DNA of 64,000 nucleotides from Podocnemis expansa (Eukaryota; Chordata; Testudines; Podocnemididae), in NCBI GenBank assembly GCA_007922195.1, contig ML682005.1:30969042-31033041 (forward strand), read 5' to 3'. A program made the translations under genes and the position numbers. Shown here in pieces: positions 34,363 through 46,479 of this stretch (positions within the stretch are counted from its first letter, which is position 1; each line of letters starts with the position of its first letter). A model generated the notes under the pieces. That model did not search any database and was not told where the DNA came from. It saw nothing but the letters and a program-made list of their open reading frames with translations.

Positions 34363-37329
34363 GTAAATGTTGGTTTTGTAGCAATTAAAATTGTATTTTA
34401 TTTGCGGATAAGGCACTATCCTAAAGTGAGAAAGTTTGAAATAAATTCTCTTTTCCAAGGAAAATCTCTATTACAGGAACACTATTGATAAGTAATTTTT
34501 GAAGCCTATTTCTCTGTTGCTAACAGCAATAAGAAACAATGATAATTCTAATGTTTTCATTAATAATGTTCTTATCAAGACTACTCTAATTTCATATATA
34601 GTCTCTAAAATGGAGACTATTGCATTTAATTTCATTTTAAATGCTGAAATATCAATTTTACCTCATGTCAACTTGCAATGGTCATTTTAATTTTTGAAGA
34701 CAACAAGATATAGCATTGCCACTGCACTAAAACTAATACTAACCCAAGCACAATGCTCTCTGTAACACTGAGATATTAGTGGGAGAATATCATATTTTAC
34801 TTAAGTCATCCATAACAAACTGGAAAAAAATGCAGCTAGACCCAGACTATTGCACAGCAGGTTTTTAGTCTATATTGTGAGTGTACTATATGTTTAAACT
34901 GAGTAGTTACCAGTATTTTTTGGCTTTTACTGTGAAAAAAAAAAAAAAAAAAAAATCAAAAGAAGGCAGAGAAATGACTCATTGACATTAGATTTTAAAA
35001 TGACAAAAAAGACAGAGGCCGGGTGTGTTGTTGTCATAGCAACCACAAGATGCTGAAATTGAAGAATCTAGCTGATACAGAATGAAGCTTGGAAGAAGCA
35101 CATTTTAAACTTCATCCCAATAACTGCAAGCACTTAAATGAGGAAATGGCACAATTAAGGTGGCCTGTTACCTTAATTTGTTCCTCATAACCATCATATG
35201 TATTCATGCAGTGTGTAGTTACATGATCACATCCTTTATTTTATTTTTAAAAGGACGTTACATGTGCAGCATGGACAGTGCTCAATAAACTAATGAATTC
35301 AGTGACTGGGCAGTTTTTTCATATTTCTTTTGTTCCTTCTCATTCAGTGTATGACCCCTATATCCTATTTCATGCATAACAGTATCCCTGCATGGAGTAG
35401 AAAAACACCATGGTCTTTCCATAGGGGTGTTTCTTTTCAGTGAACTAGTCAATAGCAGAGGGTGAGACACATTTTCATCAGTGAGTTTCACATTTGTTTT
35501 TTTTATTATATTATTTTTTTTTATTATTATTTGTTATTTATTTATTTGTTTACAGCACAGAAATGCTGAGACTCAGGAATTTTGATTCTATTCCAGGATT
35601 TGGGGAAGATTCATTAGTATAAGTCACCTTTTTACCGCAAAACACTACGCCTATGACAAGCATTTGTACCAGTGCAGCCACTTTGTGTAGTTTCACTAGT
35701 GGCTAAAGTCCCAATGCAGGCACTGCCAGTGGTGAAATACAGCCAAAAATATCTAACACTGACAGTTCTTTGGGTCTTTATTACTTCATCTTTACTACCG
35801 TCTTTCTAATTTTACCTTTTATGATTTCCCAGGAGATACTTTTGCAGGCCTGGAACCTTTGGCTCTCTCTATACTGGCCCTCCAAACTCCAACTGCAGCC
35901 AAAACCTAGTCTCATCATAATGCAATGACTCTGGACTAGAGTCTTTGCTGCCCTTTCTGTAAGCCAGACAGGATTTAAATCACCTTTGTGCCTCTAAGAT
36001 TTTGAGCAGATGGGAGGACTATCCCTTGGGGTAAGACAGAGCAGTTCCTGGGACTGATCTAACTTACAGCAGCTTTGCTTAATTGACTACAAGCAGCTCT
36101 GCAGCCCAGAACTGCAAGAGTAGAAAGCATTTTAGCCACTCTTCCCCAGTGTGGCCCCTAATTTTTATTTTAAAACTGAAGAGAACATCCCAGTTTCCAA
36201 ATATCAAACCCTTTATGAGTTTTGCTTAACAAATCATAAATTAGGTATGGTCCCTAATTGAAGTATTATATGTTGAAAATAGCTGCAGGATTATTAACTA
36301 GAATAAAGTAGTCTGCATAAGTGTTCAGACCTCATTCTAAATATCAGAATTGAGAGATAAAAGTCTCAGAATAATGATACCAATAATTTCCATTCAGAAG
36401 CATGTCTCATTTGGAAGTACACAAGCAATTATCAATGTTTGCAGGTTATCTGCTTTCTGTCATGGTTCATTTGGTTATTTAAAGATTCTGCAAGGTGACC
36501 ATGGATTTTTTTGTACCAACCACAGATGATATAATGTTATAAAATAGTGGAAAATTTCTAGCACATAGTTTATCAGAAATGCAGTGTGTTTAGTACACAG
36601 GAGCTTCTTTAAATTACAATTTAATTTAGTGGAAGGCAGTGGTTTTTGAAGCTGTCTAAATGTCATCACTTAACTTTTATACTGACGAAAATTCTGCTTA
36701 TCAACAAAACAGGTATTTTAAGTCTAATTGTGAAAACAGTAAATGACAGAGATAGTGTATTGGAAATATGCTATTATAGAAGCAGAATTAATCTGAACTT
36801 GTTTAGCATATAAAAAAAAACCAGACTGTGATAAAGCATCCCTTGAAAACAACCACAAAGACAAAACCATACTGAGAGCATGAAAGCTTTAAAGCAAGAT
36901 ACTATAGCTTCCAGGAAGTCTGGCTCCTTTGCGAGCAATGGCAAAATTAAAGAGATAAACCTTTAAGTTAAAAGGAAGAAATTAAGCAAGAAGCTGGTAA
37001 TCAGGGACTCTGAGGTCTATTTCAAACAATGCCATTGGATATCCGTATGACTGGAGATTTTGGAGTATGGATTGTCCTCCCCTACATTAAAAGTTGCAGG
37101 AGGCGGCCATGGAAGATAGGAAGCTCTGCCAGGACCAGCTCATGGAATTTCTCGCCAGTCGATCTGTGGGAGAGCAGAGTTTGCTCTTCCCTCATGGAAT
37201 GAACTGTAGGCTCACTCCTCAAATCTTGAGCTGAGGAGTTCCCTACTGTAGAAGAAACAGAAAGCAATCCAGCCCTGGGACACATTTTCCATGTAATCCT
37301 GCCAGGGCTAAATACAATGTGCCTCACTG
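34363..37329. other. Non-coding, nothing clearly recognised
   Basis: AT-rich, with an A21 run near 34,936 and TTATT-type simple repeat at 35,505-35,545. No exon or RNA gene seen. Confidence 0.4.
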
Positions 37330-37590
37330 TTGTGCCTCTACCCATACAGATATGACACTATAAGGTCTTAAGAATAGCTGCTCTATGCCCACAGGAGAGA
37401 GTTCTCCCACTGGCATAATTAACTACACCACCCCAATGAGTGGTGGTATCTATGTTGGTTGGACAAGAGTTGCCACACCAATGTTTTTATTTGTGAAACT
37501 TGTGTCAGTCCATGGGGTACTTTTTTACACTCCTGACCAGCTAATGATTTACCAACAAAAGAGTTAGTGTAGACAAAGCTTGAGCTGGGC
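37330..37590. mobile_element. Degenerate MITE-like repeat
   Basis: The right end GTTAGTGTAGACAAAGCTT and inner ACCAACAAAAGAG and CCACACCAATG words recall MITEs whose ends read TTGTCTACAC. No clean left terminus or duplication was found. Confidence 0.3.
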
Positions 37591-37844
37591 TGCCTCCTAT
37601 CTCTTTCTTACATGTTGAGCATGTGCATCAGGTGTGAGAGGGGAATGGTTTACCTCACCCTTGGTGATTGGTAAATGCCTGCTGGCCCAGTGTGGGGATG
37701 ATCAACCCAGTCATTCCTAAGAAAAGGTATATACTGTAATTACCCCACTAGTTAGTAAAAGTGGAGAGATTTGTGGCCCACAATCAGCTCTCTCAAAAAG
37801 GGTTGTTTTTTTTTTTAATTAAAATGTAATCACTTTTAGCGCTG

Positions 37845-38169
37845 GCAAAAAAGTGCACCAGTATTTCAAGATACCGACAGCTTTTTCGAAGGAAAAAGCC
37901 TTTTTCGAGATGACTTTTTTCAAAAAAGCCACCTCTGGACAAGGCAAAGGCTTTTTTTGAAAAAGCCTGCCTCTCTCTTCCATTGGCTCGCTTTTTTTTG
38001 AAAAAGGAAGTCCAGTGTAGACTTTCACTTTCGGGGGTGGGGGCAGTATTTCGGGACAAGGACCCAGTCCTCGGACCGTTCTCCCAAAATAGCATTTTTT
38101 TAAAAAGTTATTTCAAGATAATTATTTTGAAATGTTTTTTGGAAAAAGCTCTCCAATGTAGATGCAGCC
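37845..38169. mobile_element. Foldback MITE (TTTTTCGAAAAA type), left end decayed
   Basis: The right end CCAATGTAGATGCAGCC complements to GGCTGCATCTACATTGG, matching the terminal type at 17,466 and 55,734. The interior repeats CTTTTTCGAAGGAAAAAG-type hairpins (37,880-37,910) and AGGCTTTTTTTGAAAAAGCC (37,946-37,966), the same serial hairpin plan. The two frames on each strand here are by-products of the hairpins. Confidence 0.65.
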
Positions 38170-40561
38170 CTTGTCTCAGTCCCTTCTCACTCCAAATTAC
38201 TGGGTGCTGCATTTCACCAAAACCCTTTCCATCAGGGCCACAGGGAAGCAGCGTGATGCCAGATTAGTTTGCCTGCTCTTTTTCATGATGAATCATGCTA
38301 GGAGTGGAGGAGACAGGATGGCACAAAGGAAACAGATCTCTTCTGACTTGTCCAGTAACCATGGGAAGTGGAGTTGAGCGAGAGAACACCTGTTTGACAG
38401 GATACTGTCTGCACCACCCAAACCATGCCCAGGCCTCAGGTCCTCATGGGGGAAGGCTAGGCTAAATCCTCCATATCCCAAAATAAGTCTCTTCTAGCAC
38501 AGGAAGGGTCAGGGACTGGGACAGTGACTGTGGAAGAAGGGATTCCAGATGCAGTAGGACAAATGGCCTCACATGGGCTTCCCAGATCAAACAGTATAAG
38601 TGTCGCAGTTAGAGTACTGAGGGTTTTCTGGGACAAGCTGCTAATGGGGTTGAGAGAGTGCAAAGACAGTTTCACCTCAGCTATGAAATGTTTGTACCTG
38701 TTCCCCAATCTGGGGGTGTTTTGATGACCCTGAGAGTACCTTCTTAGACAGCCAAGTCCTCCTGTAACCATGGTGGACAGCTGATTGTTTCTTTCATGCC
38801 ATCCTTTCTCCTACACTCCCAGCATGTTTCACCATACAAGAGAGAGTGGACAGAACAGTCTGAGGACATACTGGGGAGAAAAGATTCATAGTGGGTGAAG
38901 AAGGGTAACATTTCTCCACTGCTACTTCAGGGACATCATGGGGAGAGGGCCCCACACTGATCTCCCAGAGAGATCCTTGGTTTCAGCAGCTTCTGGAAGC
39001 CCACAGAAGAAATCAAACCACAGTGTCCTAGCCTTTCTGAAAGTTTCAAATCACCCAGGACCCTAAGGGACCCAAATATCAGCAACTACCTCTTCCCTTT
39101 TACCAGAAGGTCCTGCTACTGAGTGAGACTATGGGACACCCACTGTCCTCAATGAGGCTTGCACAGCTCAGGTCAGATGCTTGCAGGGATTCCTACTTCC
39201 TCTGTAAAATGTCTGGGTGACTGGGCACATGTTGTTAATCATTAGCACTCCCTGTACTGTGTCTCCCCTCACCTGCAATAGATTAGCATGAGACATTTGC
39301 CTCAGTGCAGAATACAGGGAGATGTTCTGCTACTTCAGAAAGGAGCTAGTGGGCAAAAGGCAGGTATCCCCCCCTCCACTTTCTGCCCTGGAGACAGAGG
39401 TCTTCAGTGGCCAAGAAGGATGATGCCTTCAGCTTGGACACAGAACTGGGATCCTACTGCCTGTGATTGCTGGTGAAGAATCCCCAGATACGCTTTTCTT
39501 GGCTTCCATCCTATGCTGGGTTTAGTCTGCTTAGCCACATTCTGAGCCAACTCCACTTTGCCCTGTACAGTGTCTCAGTGCCAGCTCTGGGAGCTGGTTT
39601 CTTCCCCTTCCAAAAGACTGGGAACTTCCCACTCTTCACCTGGCAATAGGAGGATCACTCTCCTCCTAGGGATCCTGACAGCTGCTTTCCCCTGGCTCCA
39701 GGGCCACCTGTGGAGCCTTCTTCCTGAATCTCTGCTTGAGCCTCTCCATTCAGGAACCAAGAGACACAATGGTTAGTGTGAGTTCAAAGCAGTCTCTTTA
39801 TAACAGGCCTGACTACCCCTTCCTCCATCCTTACTCCAGCTGCTCACCTCACACGCAGGCAGTGGCACACGAACTGGATTCGACAGACACAGACACAACA
39901 GGCAGTCCACAGGATGGCTGTTCCTTTCTCCAGTTCCAGACAACGCTCTCCTCCTTCCTCTAGAAATGGATAAGTGGGTGGTGGAGATTGAGTCTCACTC
40001 TCTCCTTGCTTTCTGACACCAAGATAGACTGGAGGGGTTGCTGCCCTAGGATATTACAGTGTGGATCTAGCAGAGCAAGGTGTAGGCACTGAGTAATGAA
40101 TACTGGTTGAGAAAACAAGATCATGTCTTATTTCTCTGACACAAGCCTGCAGCAGGGCATTCAGAAGGCTGACCATGGGGGTGGAGGAAACATGATGAGA
40201 CACCTCCTGTATCAATCTCCCAGGTTCTTTACACATTAATGATGCCTCCCAATCACTGCTGTAGGACATGGAATCCCAGCCTCATTGACAGGATCACACC
40301 AATATATAGTGGCAGAACCCAGGACCCCCTTTTTTCCAGACTCCTGAACTGCTACAGCACACTCCTTTCAGAGCTCATTGCAGCCTTATTCCCACTGACT
40401 CTAGCTTTGGGAAGTGGCATATCCTGTTTAAGTGACTAGAGCCCGTTACTGGGGGATTCTAACTCCTGGATTCTGTTGTCTGTTTCCTTATTGATGCATG
40501 GGACTTTAGGCTAGACAGTGTCCCTCTCTGTGGCTCAATTCACATCAGAAAATTAGGAACC
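38170..40561. other. Unclassified, moderately GC-rich non-coding stretch
   Basis: Higher GC than the flanks, with many short open frames on both strands (largest 104 codons) but no domain or splice-consistent exon that I can support. GTCCTGCTACTGAGTGA (39,109) reappears inside the snap-back element at 40,716. Confidence 0.35.
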
Positions 40562-40571
40562 TAATACTTAC

Positions 40572-40889
40572 TTTCAATGTTGACAAGTTCCAAAGGCGTA
40601 GCTGTGTTAGTCTAATTCAGAAAAAAAAAAAAAAAAAAAAAAAAACACCACAACAACAAACCCACCAAGGAGTCCCATTGCACTTTTAAAGACTAACAGT
40701 GTCTCAGTGCCGAGAATGTCCTGCTACTGAGTGACAAAGTTTTATTGCGTGAAATTTTATGGGAGAAAATCCCACTTCAGCAGATGCTTTGAAGCTTCCA
40801 AGGGTCTGAAAGTGGGATCTTCTCTGACAAAAGCTCATGCAATAAATACATTTGTTAGTCTTTAAAAGCTCCACAGGACTCCTTGTTTG
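40572..40889 (+). mobile_element. Snap-back PLE-derived element (copy G)
   Basis: Leader TTCCAAAGGCGTAGCTGTG at 40,588, a long A run (40,621-40,645), then an antisense tail (ACCAAGGAGTCCCATTGCAC), turn-round near 40,790-40,810, and a sense tail ending CTCCACAGGACTCCTTG. A 10-bp direct repeat TAATACTTAC flanks it (40,562-40,571 and 40,890-40,899), with about 16 bases between the left copy and the leader. The antisense arm contains about 38 extra bases (40,700-40,737). The hammerhead-like core reads CTGCTGA, so it is damaged. Confidence 0.75.
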
Positions 40890-40899
40890 TAATACTTAC

Positions 40900-41636
40900 C
40901 TGTTACTGTAAAGTGCTGTGAGATTTACTTAGGTAAAGCTGTTGTATATGTGCAAAGCACCATATCAACATTAAAGATCAAATCCAAATTAGTTGACTGA
41001 GAAGTGTTTTCTTGTAGGGGTTCCATTCAGCTCAGTGCAGAAACAAGGACCCTGCCATAGAATTTGGATTAAAAAAGATAAGCCCTTCAAAGCTAGATAA
41101 AAGAGCTAAAAGGCCTTTCCATTCCTAGTGTCTATGATTCTGGATGTAGTTGGAGATTGAGAGCCTCATAATTTAGGCACTTAATAATCAGCCATAGTAG
41201 GAGTTGAGCTTGAGACCCTCAGTCTAGGCACCCAATAGCCAGATACCAAGCAACATCCTTCTGTCCTTTTAGCATCTAAGTCCAAGGGGAAAATTGAAGC
41301 AAAAGACTGAGTATTGCTGGGAGTTTTCAGCCTTTGGTTCCAAATGCAAAGAAGTGGTATTGGCTTTGGATGACTACAAACAAGAAATCAGTAGAGATTC
41401 TTGCCCAGAAACAACAATCATCCTTCTTAGTTCAAAAAATGTTCATTATCTGATCAAATCTCCCTACTGACAGGTGTTAAGAGAAATGCCTCTCTACATA
41501 TGGCACAGATGGAGAAAATGAAGTACTGGGAAGGAAAGTGACCAGCCCATAGTCACACAACAAGAGACAGTGGCAGAACCAGAAAGTATAATGGAGTTCA
41601 AATAATTAAAGAATGAAATAAGTTGAGAATTGGCCC
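40900..41636 (+). other. Non-coding with a short CR1-like 3' end at about 41,085-41,145
   Basis: AAAGGCCTTTCCATTCCTAG and TGTCTATGATTCTGG resemble the 3' terminus of a CR1 in plus orientation. The rest is unclassified. Confidence 0.45.
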
Positions 41637-41851
41637 ATCAGCCAAGATGGTAGGGGGCACAACCCTGTTCTCTGAGTGCCCCTAAACCTCTGACTGCTGA
41701 AGGTGGGACTGGATGACAAGCAAAGCAGCATTTGATTATTGCCCTATTCTGTCCATACCCTCTGACATATCTGGCACTGGCACTGTCAAAATACTGGGCT
41801 AGATGGACGATTGATTTGATCCAGGATGGCCATGCTTATGTTCTTACATGA
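41637..41851 (+). mobile_element. CR1/L3-type LINE 3' end
   Basis: GCCCCTAAACCTCTGACTGC, GCCCTATTCTGTCCATACCC, GGGCTAGATGGACGATTG and GGCCATGCTTATGTTCTT follow one another as in the 3' untranslated end of a common sauropsid CR1/L3 type (recalled). A different subfamily from the copy at 43,457. Confidence 0.8.
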
Positions 41852-42687
41852 GGCCAAAAGGCCAATCAGTGTCAGAGATGGAAAGAGGATTCAGGAGTCC
41901 AGCCTTTCCTTGGGAATCTACCTTGAAGAAATAGTGCCCAGAAGTCCTGACTTTCAAATTAACACACACAACTTGAATTCTATAAATCAAGTATTCCCAA
42001 TAAAATGCTTTCCAATGACCTACAGGCAAAAGATGTTCACAGAAATTGTTCAGCAAGTATTTCAGAAGAACCAATACATTTGAGAGAATCCAGCTTTTTC
42101 AAACAATTAATGAAGGGAAGGCAGAAAAATCCAGCAAATAGATGATACATTGTGAATTATTTGCTATCATCTTCAAAGAGGGCAAAAAATGTCCTCCCTG
42201 TTACTTCAATACTAATCCCATGCTCAGCTGGTCAGCGTTGTGACCCTCAGGGGCTGGAGGCCAAGTGTTCTCAGACAGCCTATAGAATGTCACTTGCTAC
42301 TCTCAGAGCAATATTCCAGCCCTCACTCCTATTGTGGTGTCCTTTTCTCTGGACCATATGGCTTCTTTACACTACCTGAAACAAAAAGCCAGCTCCCTCC
42401 CATCACATATTGTATGTATCTATTACTGCACATACTAAGCTTTTTTTTTTCCCCACTGCAGTCTTGTGGGAAAATTAATGCTAATTTAATGACCAGATAT
42501 AAGTGAAGCTGCATGTTTCTCATAAGACGCCAGGGTTTCTGGAGAAGAACGTATAAATAAAAAGCATCCTGGTGAAAGTTGTTCAGGACTCAAATACAAA
42601 TAAGTAAATTATATCTACTTAATTGTGCACTAATTATAAAAACATGACTCAATCCTCTTTATTTAGGTATATATTTTAAATGACATT
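41852..42687. other. Non-coding, nothing recognised
   Basis: Overlapping short frames on both strands at 41,826-42,083 without a domain; no repeat recognised. Confidence 0.35.
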
Positions 42688-43115
42688 GGGTATGTCTACA
42701 CTTAAAAAGTTTGAATTAACTGAATTTGACCTAATAATGATTAGTTCAAATTATGTTAATTCAAATTAACATGACCACACTTGAAACCATAATTCAAATT
42801 AGCATGTCCATGCACAGGACTTGCTAGTTTGAATTAGATAAGGGGCACTAGTGCATAGGGAAAATCAAGCTGTGGCTAATTCGAACTAACAGTTTGAAGT
42901 AACATGGATACATTGGGTTAATTCAAACTAATGAGAATGAATTAAATGTCAATTAGAAGGTAAACCAGGTTTTATAAACTTCAAAGTTAGCTTTCATCAA
43001 TTCAGACTAATGCATTTCTTAGTTTGAATTAATGAAAGCCTGTGTGGCCATGCAAATTATGTAATTTTAATTGATCCTCATCAATTTGAATTAATTTGTA
43101 GGTGTAGACATACCC
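42688..43115. mobile_element. Foldback MITE (TTTGAATTAA type)
   Basis: Perfect 14-bp terminal inverted repeat GGGTATGTCTACAC / GTGTAGACATACCC with ATT on both sides (candidate 3-bp duplication). The interior is AT-rich, dominated by TTTGAATTAA and its complement in alternating orientation, giving repeated hairpins. There is no coding sequence. Confidence 0.85.
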
Positions 43116-43456
43116 ATTTTGCTTAATATTAAGGATATTAATTTAAGAATAGGTTTGACAAAGCAGTTTGAGTCTTAATATACAAGAGGATATTCAACAC
43201 TTTAAAGAGACATAGGCAAGCTGAAATCTACCCTATAACTAATTTAGTTTAAAATAACTTTAGAAAATACATTTGGCTTTGATTTCCGCTCCTGCCCCCC
43301 CCCATACACATTTCTCTGCAGTTGTATAGTCACAGTTTCCTTAGTTAAAATATATGTTCTCTTTTCTGTTGCTATGTGATAGACCCACACAAATAATACA
43401 GAAAAACTATGAACTTCCCCTTTGATCTCTATGGCATTGCTCAAGTGATTGATGTC
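43116..43456. other. Non-coding spacer between MITE and CR1
   Basis: AT-rich; a C-run at 43,295. Nothing recognised. Confidence 0.4.
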
Positions 43457-43832
43457 ATTCATAGAATCATAGGGTTGGAAGAGACCTCAAAAGCCAGAAA
43501 AGCAGCACCACTCCCACTAAATTATCCTAGCCAGGGTTTTGTCCAGCTGGGCCTTAAACATCTCCAATGACAGACTCCAACGCCTCCCTAGGTAGCCCAT
43601 TCCAATACTTCACCATTTGCCTAGTAAGAAAGTTTTTTTTCTTATATCCAGCTTCAACCTCCCCAGCTGCAACTTAAACATTGCTCATTGTTCTGTCCTC
43701 TTTTACAACTGAGAACAGCCAAGCAGCATCCTCCTTGGAGCATCCCTTCAAGTACTTGAAAGTTGCTATCAAGTTCTCCCCCTCAGTCTTTTCTTCTGCA
43801 AGCTAAATAAGCTTAGTTCATTCTGTTTTTCT

Positions 43833-46345
43833 TCATAGGTCTCGGCTCCAACCCCTTGATTGTTTTTGTTGCCCTCCACTGGACTCTAATTTGTTCACGT
43901 CCTGTTTGTAATGGGGAGCCCAAAACTGAACACAGTATTCCAGATGCGGCCTCACCAGTACCGAACAGAGGAGAACAAGCACATCCCTCGATCTGCTGGC
44001 AACATTTCTTCTGATGCAGCCCAGTATGCCATTGGCCTTTTTGGCTGCAAGAGCACACTGCTGACTCATATCCAGCTTCCCATCCACCATGACCCTCAGG
44101 TCCTTTTCTACAGTGCTGCTGCTTAGCTGATTGCTCCTCAGCCTGTAGCAGTGCATGGGGTTTTTCCATCCCAAGTACAGGACTTTCCACTTGTCTTTGT
44201 TGAACCTCATGAGATTTCTATTGGCCCACTGCTCCAATTTGTCTAGGTCTCCCTGAATCCTGTCCCTGCCCTCCAGTGTGTCTACCATTCCCCCCATCTT
44301 GGTGTCATCCGCAAACTTAGAGAGTGTGCAATCTATCCCATCATCCAGATCATCAATGAAAATATTGAACAGAACTGGCCATGGACCAACCCCTGGGGCA
44401 CAGCAGTTGTTACTGGTTGCCAACTAGACATGGAGCCATTGATTCTTACACGCTGAAATTGTTGATCTAGCCAGTTCTCTATCCACCTGACAGTCCACAC
44501 ATCCAACCCATACTTCCTTAACTTGCCAACGAGAATGCTGTGGGAAACCGTATCAAAAGCCTTGCTAAAGTTGAGGTATATCACATCAATGGCTCTTCCT
44601 TCATCCATAAATCCAGTCATCTCATCATAGAAGGTGATGAGGTTCATCAGGCACGATTTACCCTTGGTGAATCCATGCTGACTGTTCCTGATCACTATTT
44701 TCCTCCAAGTGTTTCAAGAGGGATTCTTTGAGAATCTGCTCCATGATTTTTCCAGGGATTGAGGTGAGGCTGACAGGTCTGTCATTCCCTGTATCCTCCT
44801 TTTTCTCTTTCTTGAAGATAGGCACTATATTTGCTTTTTTTCCAGTCCTCCAGCACCTCCCCCATTCACCATGAGTTTTCAAAGATAATGGCCATCAGCC
44901 AACTCCCTCAGCACCCTCGGATGCAGTTCATCTGACCCCAAAGACTTGTGCACATCCAGCTTCTTTAGGTAGTCCCTAACCTGACCTTCCATCACCAAGG
45001 GCCTCTCTTCTTCTCTCCAATCTGCCATACCCAGTGTAGTGGGCTGGGAGCTGGCCCTGCCTGTGAGAAGTGAAGTAAAAAAAGCATTGAGCACTTCAGC
45101 TTTTTCCTCATCCTCTATCATGAGGATCTCTCCCCCATTCAGTAAAGGACCTACACAATCCCTAATCCTCCTCTTGTTATTGACATACTTGTAGAACCCC
45201 TTCCTGTTATCCCTCACATCCCTTGCTAGCTGCAACTCCAATTGTCCTTTGGCCTTTCTGGTTTTATCACTGCAGTCCTGAGCAATATCTTTATATGCCT
45301 TCTTAATCATCTGTCCAAGCTTCCACTTCCTGTAAGCTTCCTTTTTATGCTTTAGCTCAGTGCAGAGTTCTCTGTTAAGCTACGCTGGGCACCTTCCACA
45401 TTCCCTGTTCTTGCTGCTTATCAGAATGGTATCTTCCTGTGCCCTTAAGGATTTCTTTAAAATACAGCCAGCTGTCTTGGATGCCTTTCCCCTTCAGATC
45501 AGCCTCCCAAGGGATCCCGCCCATCAGTTCCCTGAGGGAGCCAAAATCTGTTTTTCTGAAGCCCAAGGTCTGCATTTTGCTTCTTTCATTTTTGACATTA
45601 CTCAGCATCTGGAACTCTATCATTTTGTGGTCACTGCTGCCCATGTTGCCATTCACTTCTACTTCCCTGATCAATTCTTCTGTTTGTGAGCAGCAGGTCA
45701 AGAGGTGCAAGGCACTCTCCACAAACTTCCTGGATTGCCTGTGCACTGCTGTGCTGGCCTCTCAGCAGATGTCAGGGTAATTGAAGTCCCCCATGAGAAC
45801 CAGGACCTGTGATTGAGAAACTTCTGCCAGTTGTTCACAGAATGTCTCATCCACCTCCTCCTTCTGGTCTGGCTGGCTATAGCAAACACCCACCACAACA
45901 TTGTCCTTGTTGCCCTCTTCTCTCAACTTAACCCACAGACTTTCAGCAAGCTCATTTGCACTTCCATAATGGAGCTGTGAGCAGTCAGAGCTCTTTTACC
46001 TATAATGCTACTCCTTCCCCGCTTGTCCTTCCTGAACAATTTATACCCATCCATGGCAGAGGTCCAGTCATGCAGGCTATCCCACCACATCTCTGTTATT
46101 TCAATTATATCATAGTTCCTTGTCTGAACCAGTACTACCAATTCTTCCTGCTTGTTTCCCAGGCTCCTCACATTCGTGTACAGGCACCTAAAATACCAGG
46201 CTGATTGCCCTACTTTCCCATGTTGATTTTCAATTTTATTGCATCTATCTCCTTGCATTTTCACCCAGCATTGTTCTCCCCCACTTGCCTCAGGTAGTAG
46301 GGTTTCATTAGAACACGTAAGACAATTATTTGATTCTCCCTGCAT
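43833..46345 (-). pseudogene. CR1 ORF2: AP endonuclease plus reverse transcriptase, frameshifted
   Basis: Reading minus: frame 45,923-46,345 has LYTNVRSLGNKQEEL and ITEMWWDSLHDW, the start of the AP-type endonuclease; 45,375-45,746 continues it. Frame 44,879-45,310 gives the linker (NRKGFYKYVNNKR, DEEKAEVLNAFF); 44,658-44,882 gives VPIFKKEKKEDTGNDRPVSL; 44,333-44,695 gives QHGFTKGKSCLMNL and FSKAFDTVSHSIL; 43,833-44,423 gives the catalytic FADDTKM (about 44,300-44,315) with both aspartates, then the C-terminal CIRRN and [14 protein letters not shown] blocks. At least four frame changes, one near 44,385, inactivate it. Confidence 0.92.
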
Positions 46346-46479
46346 GTTCTAGCTACCTTCTCTTTTATCCCTGGTGTTACAGTCCCTGCACCCCCCAAGT
46401 TCCACCCCTTCTCCGAGGTCTCCCACATTGTCACTTACCTGTGGGGTTTGATCTCCTTCTCCCTTCAAACCTAGTTTAA

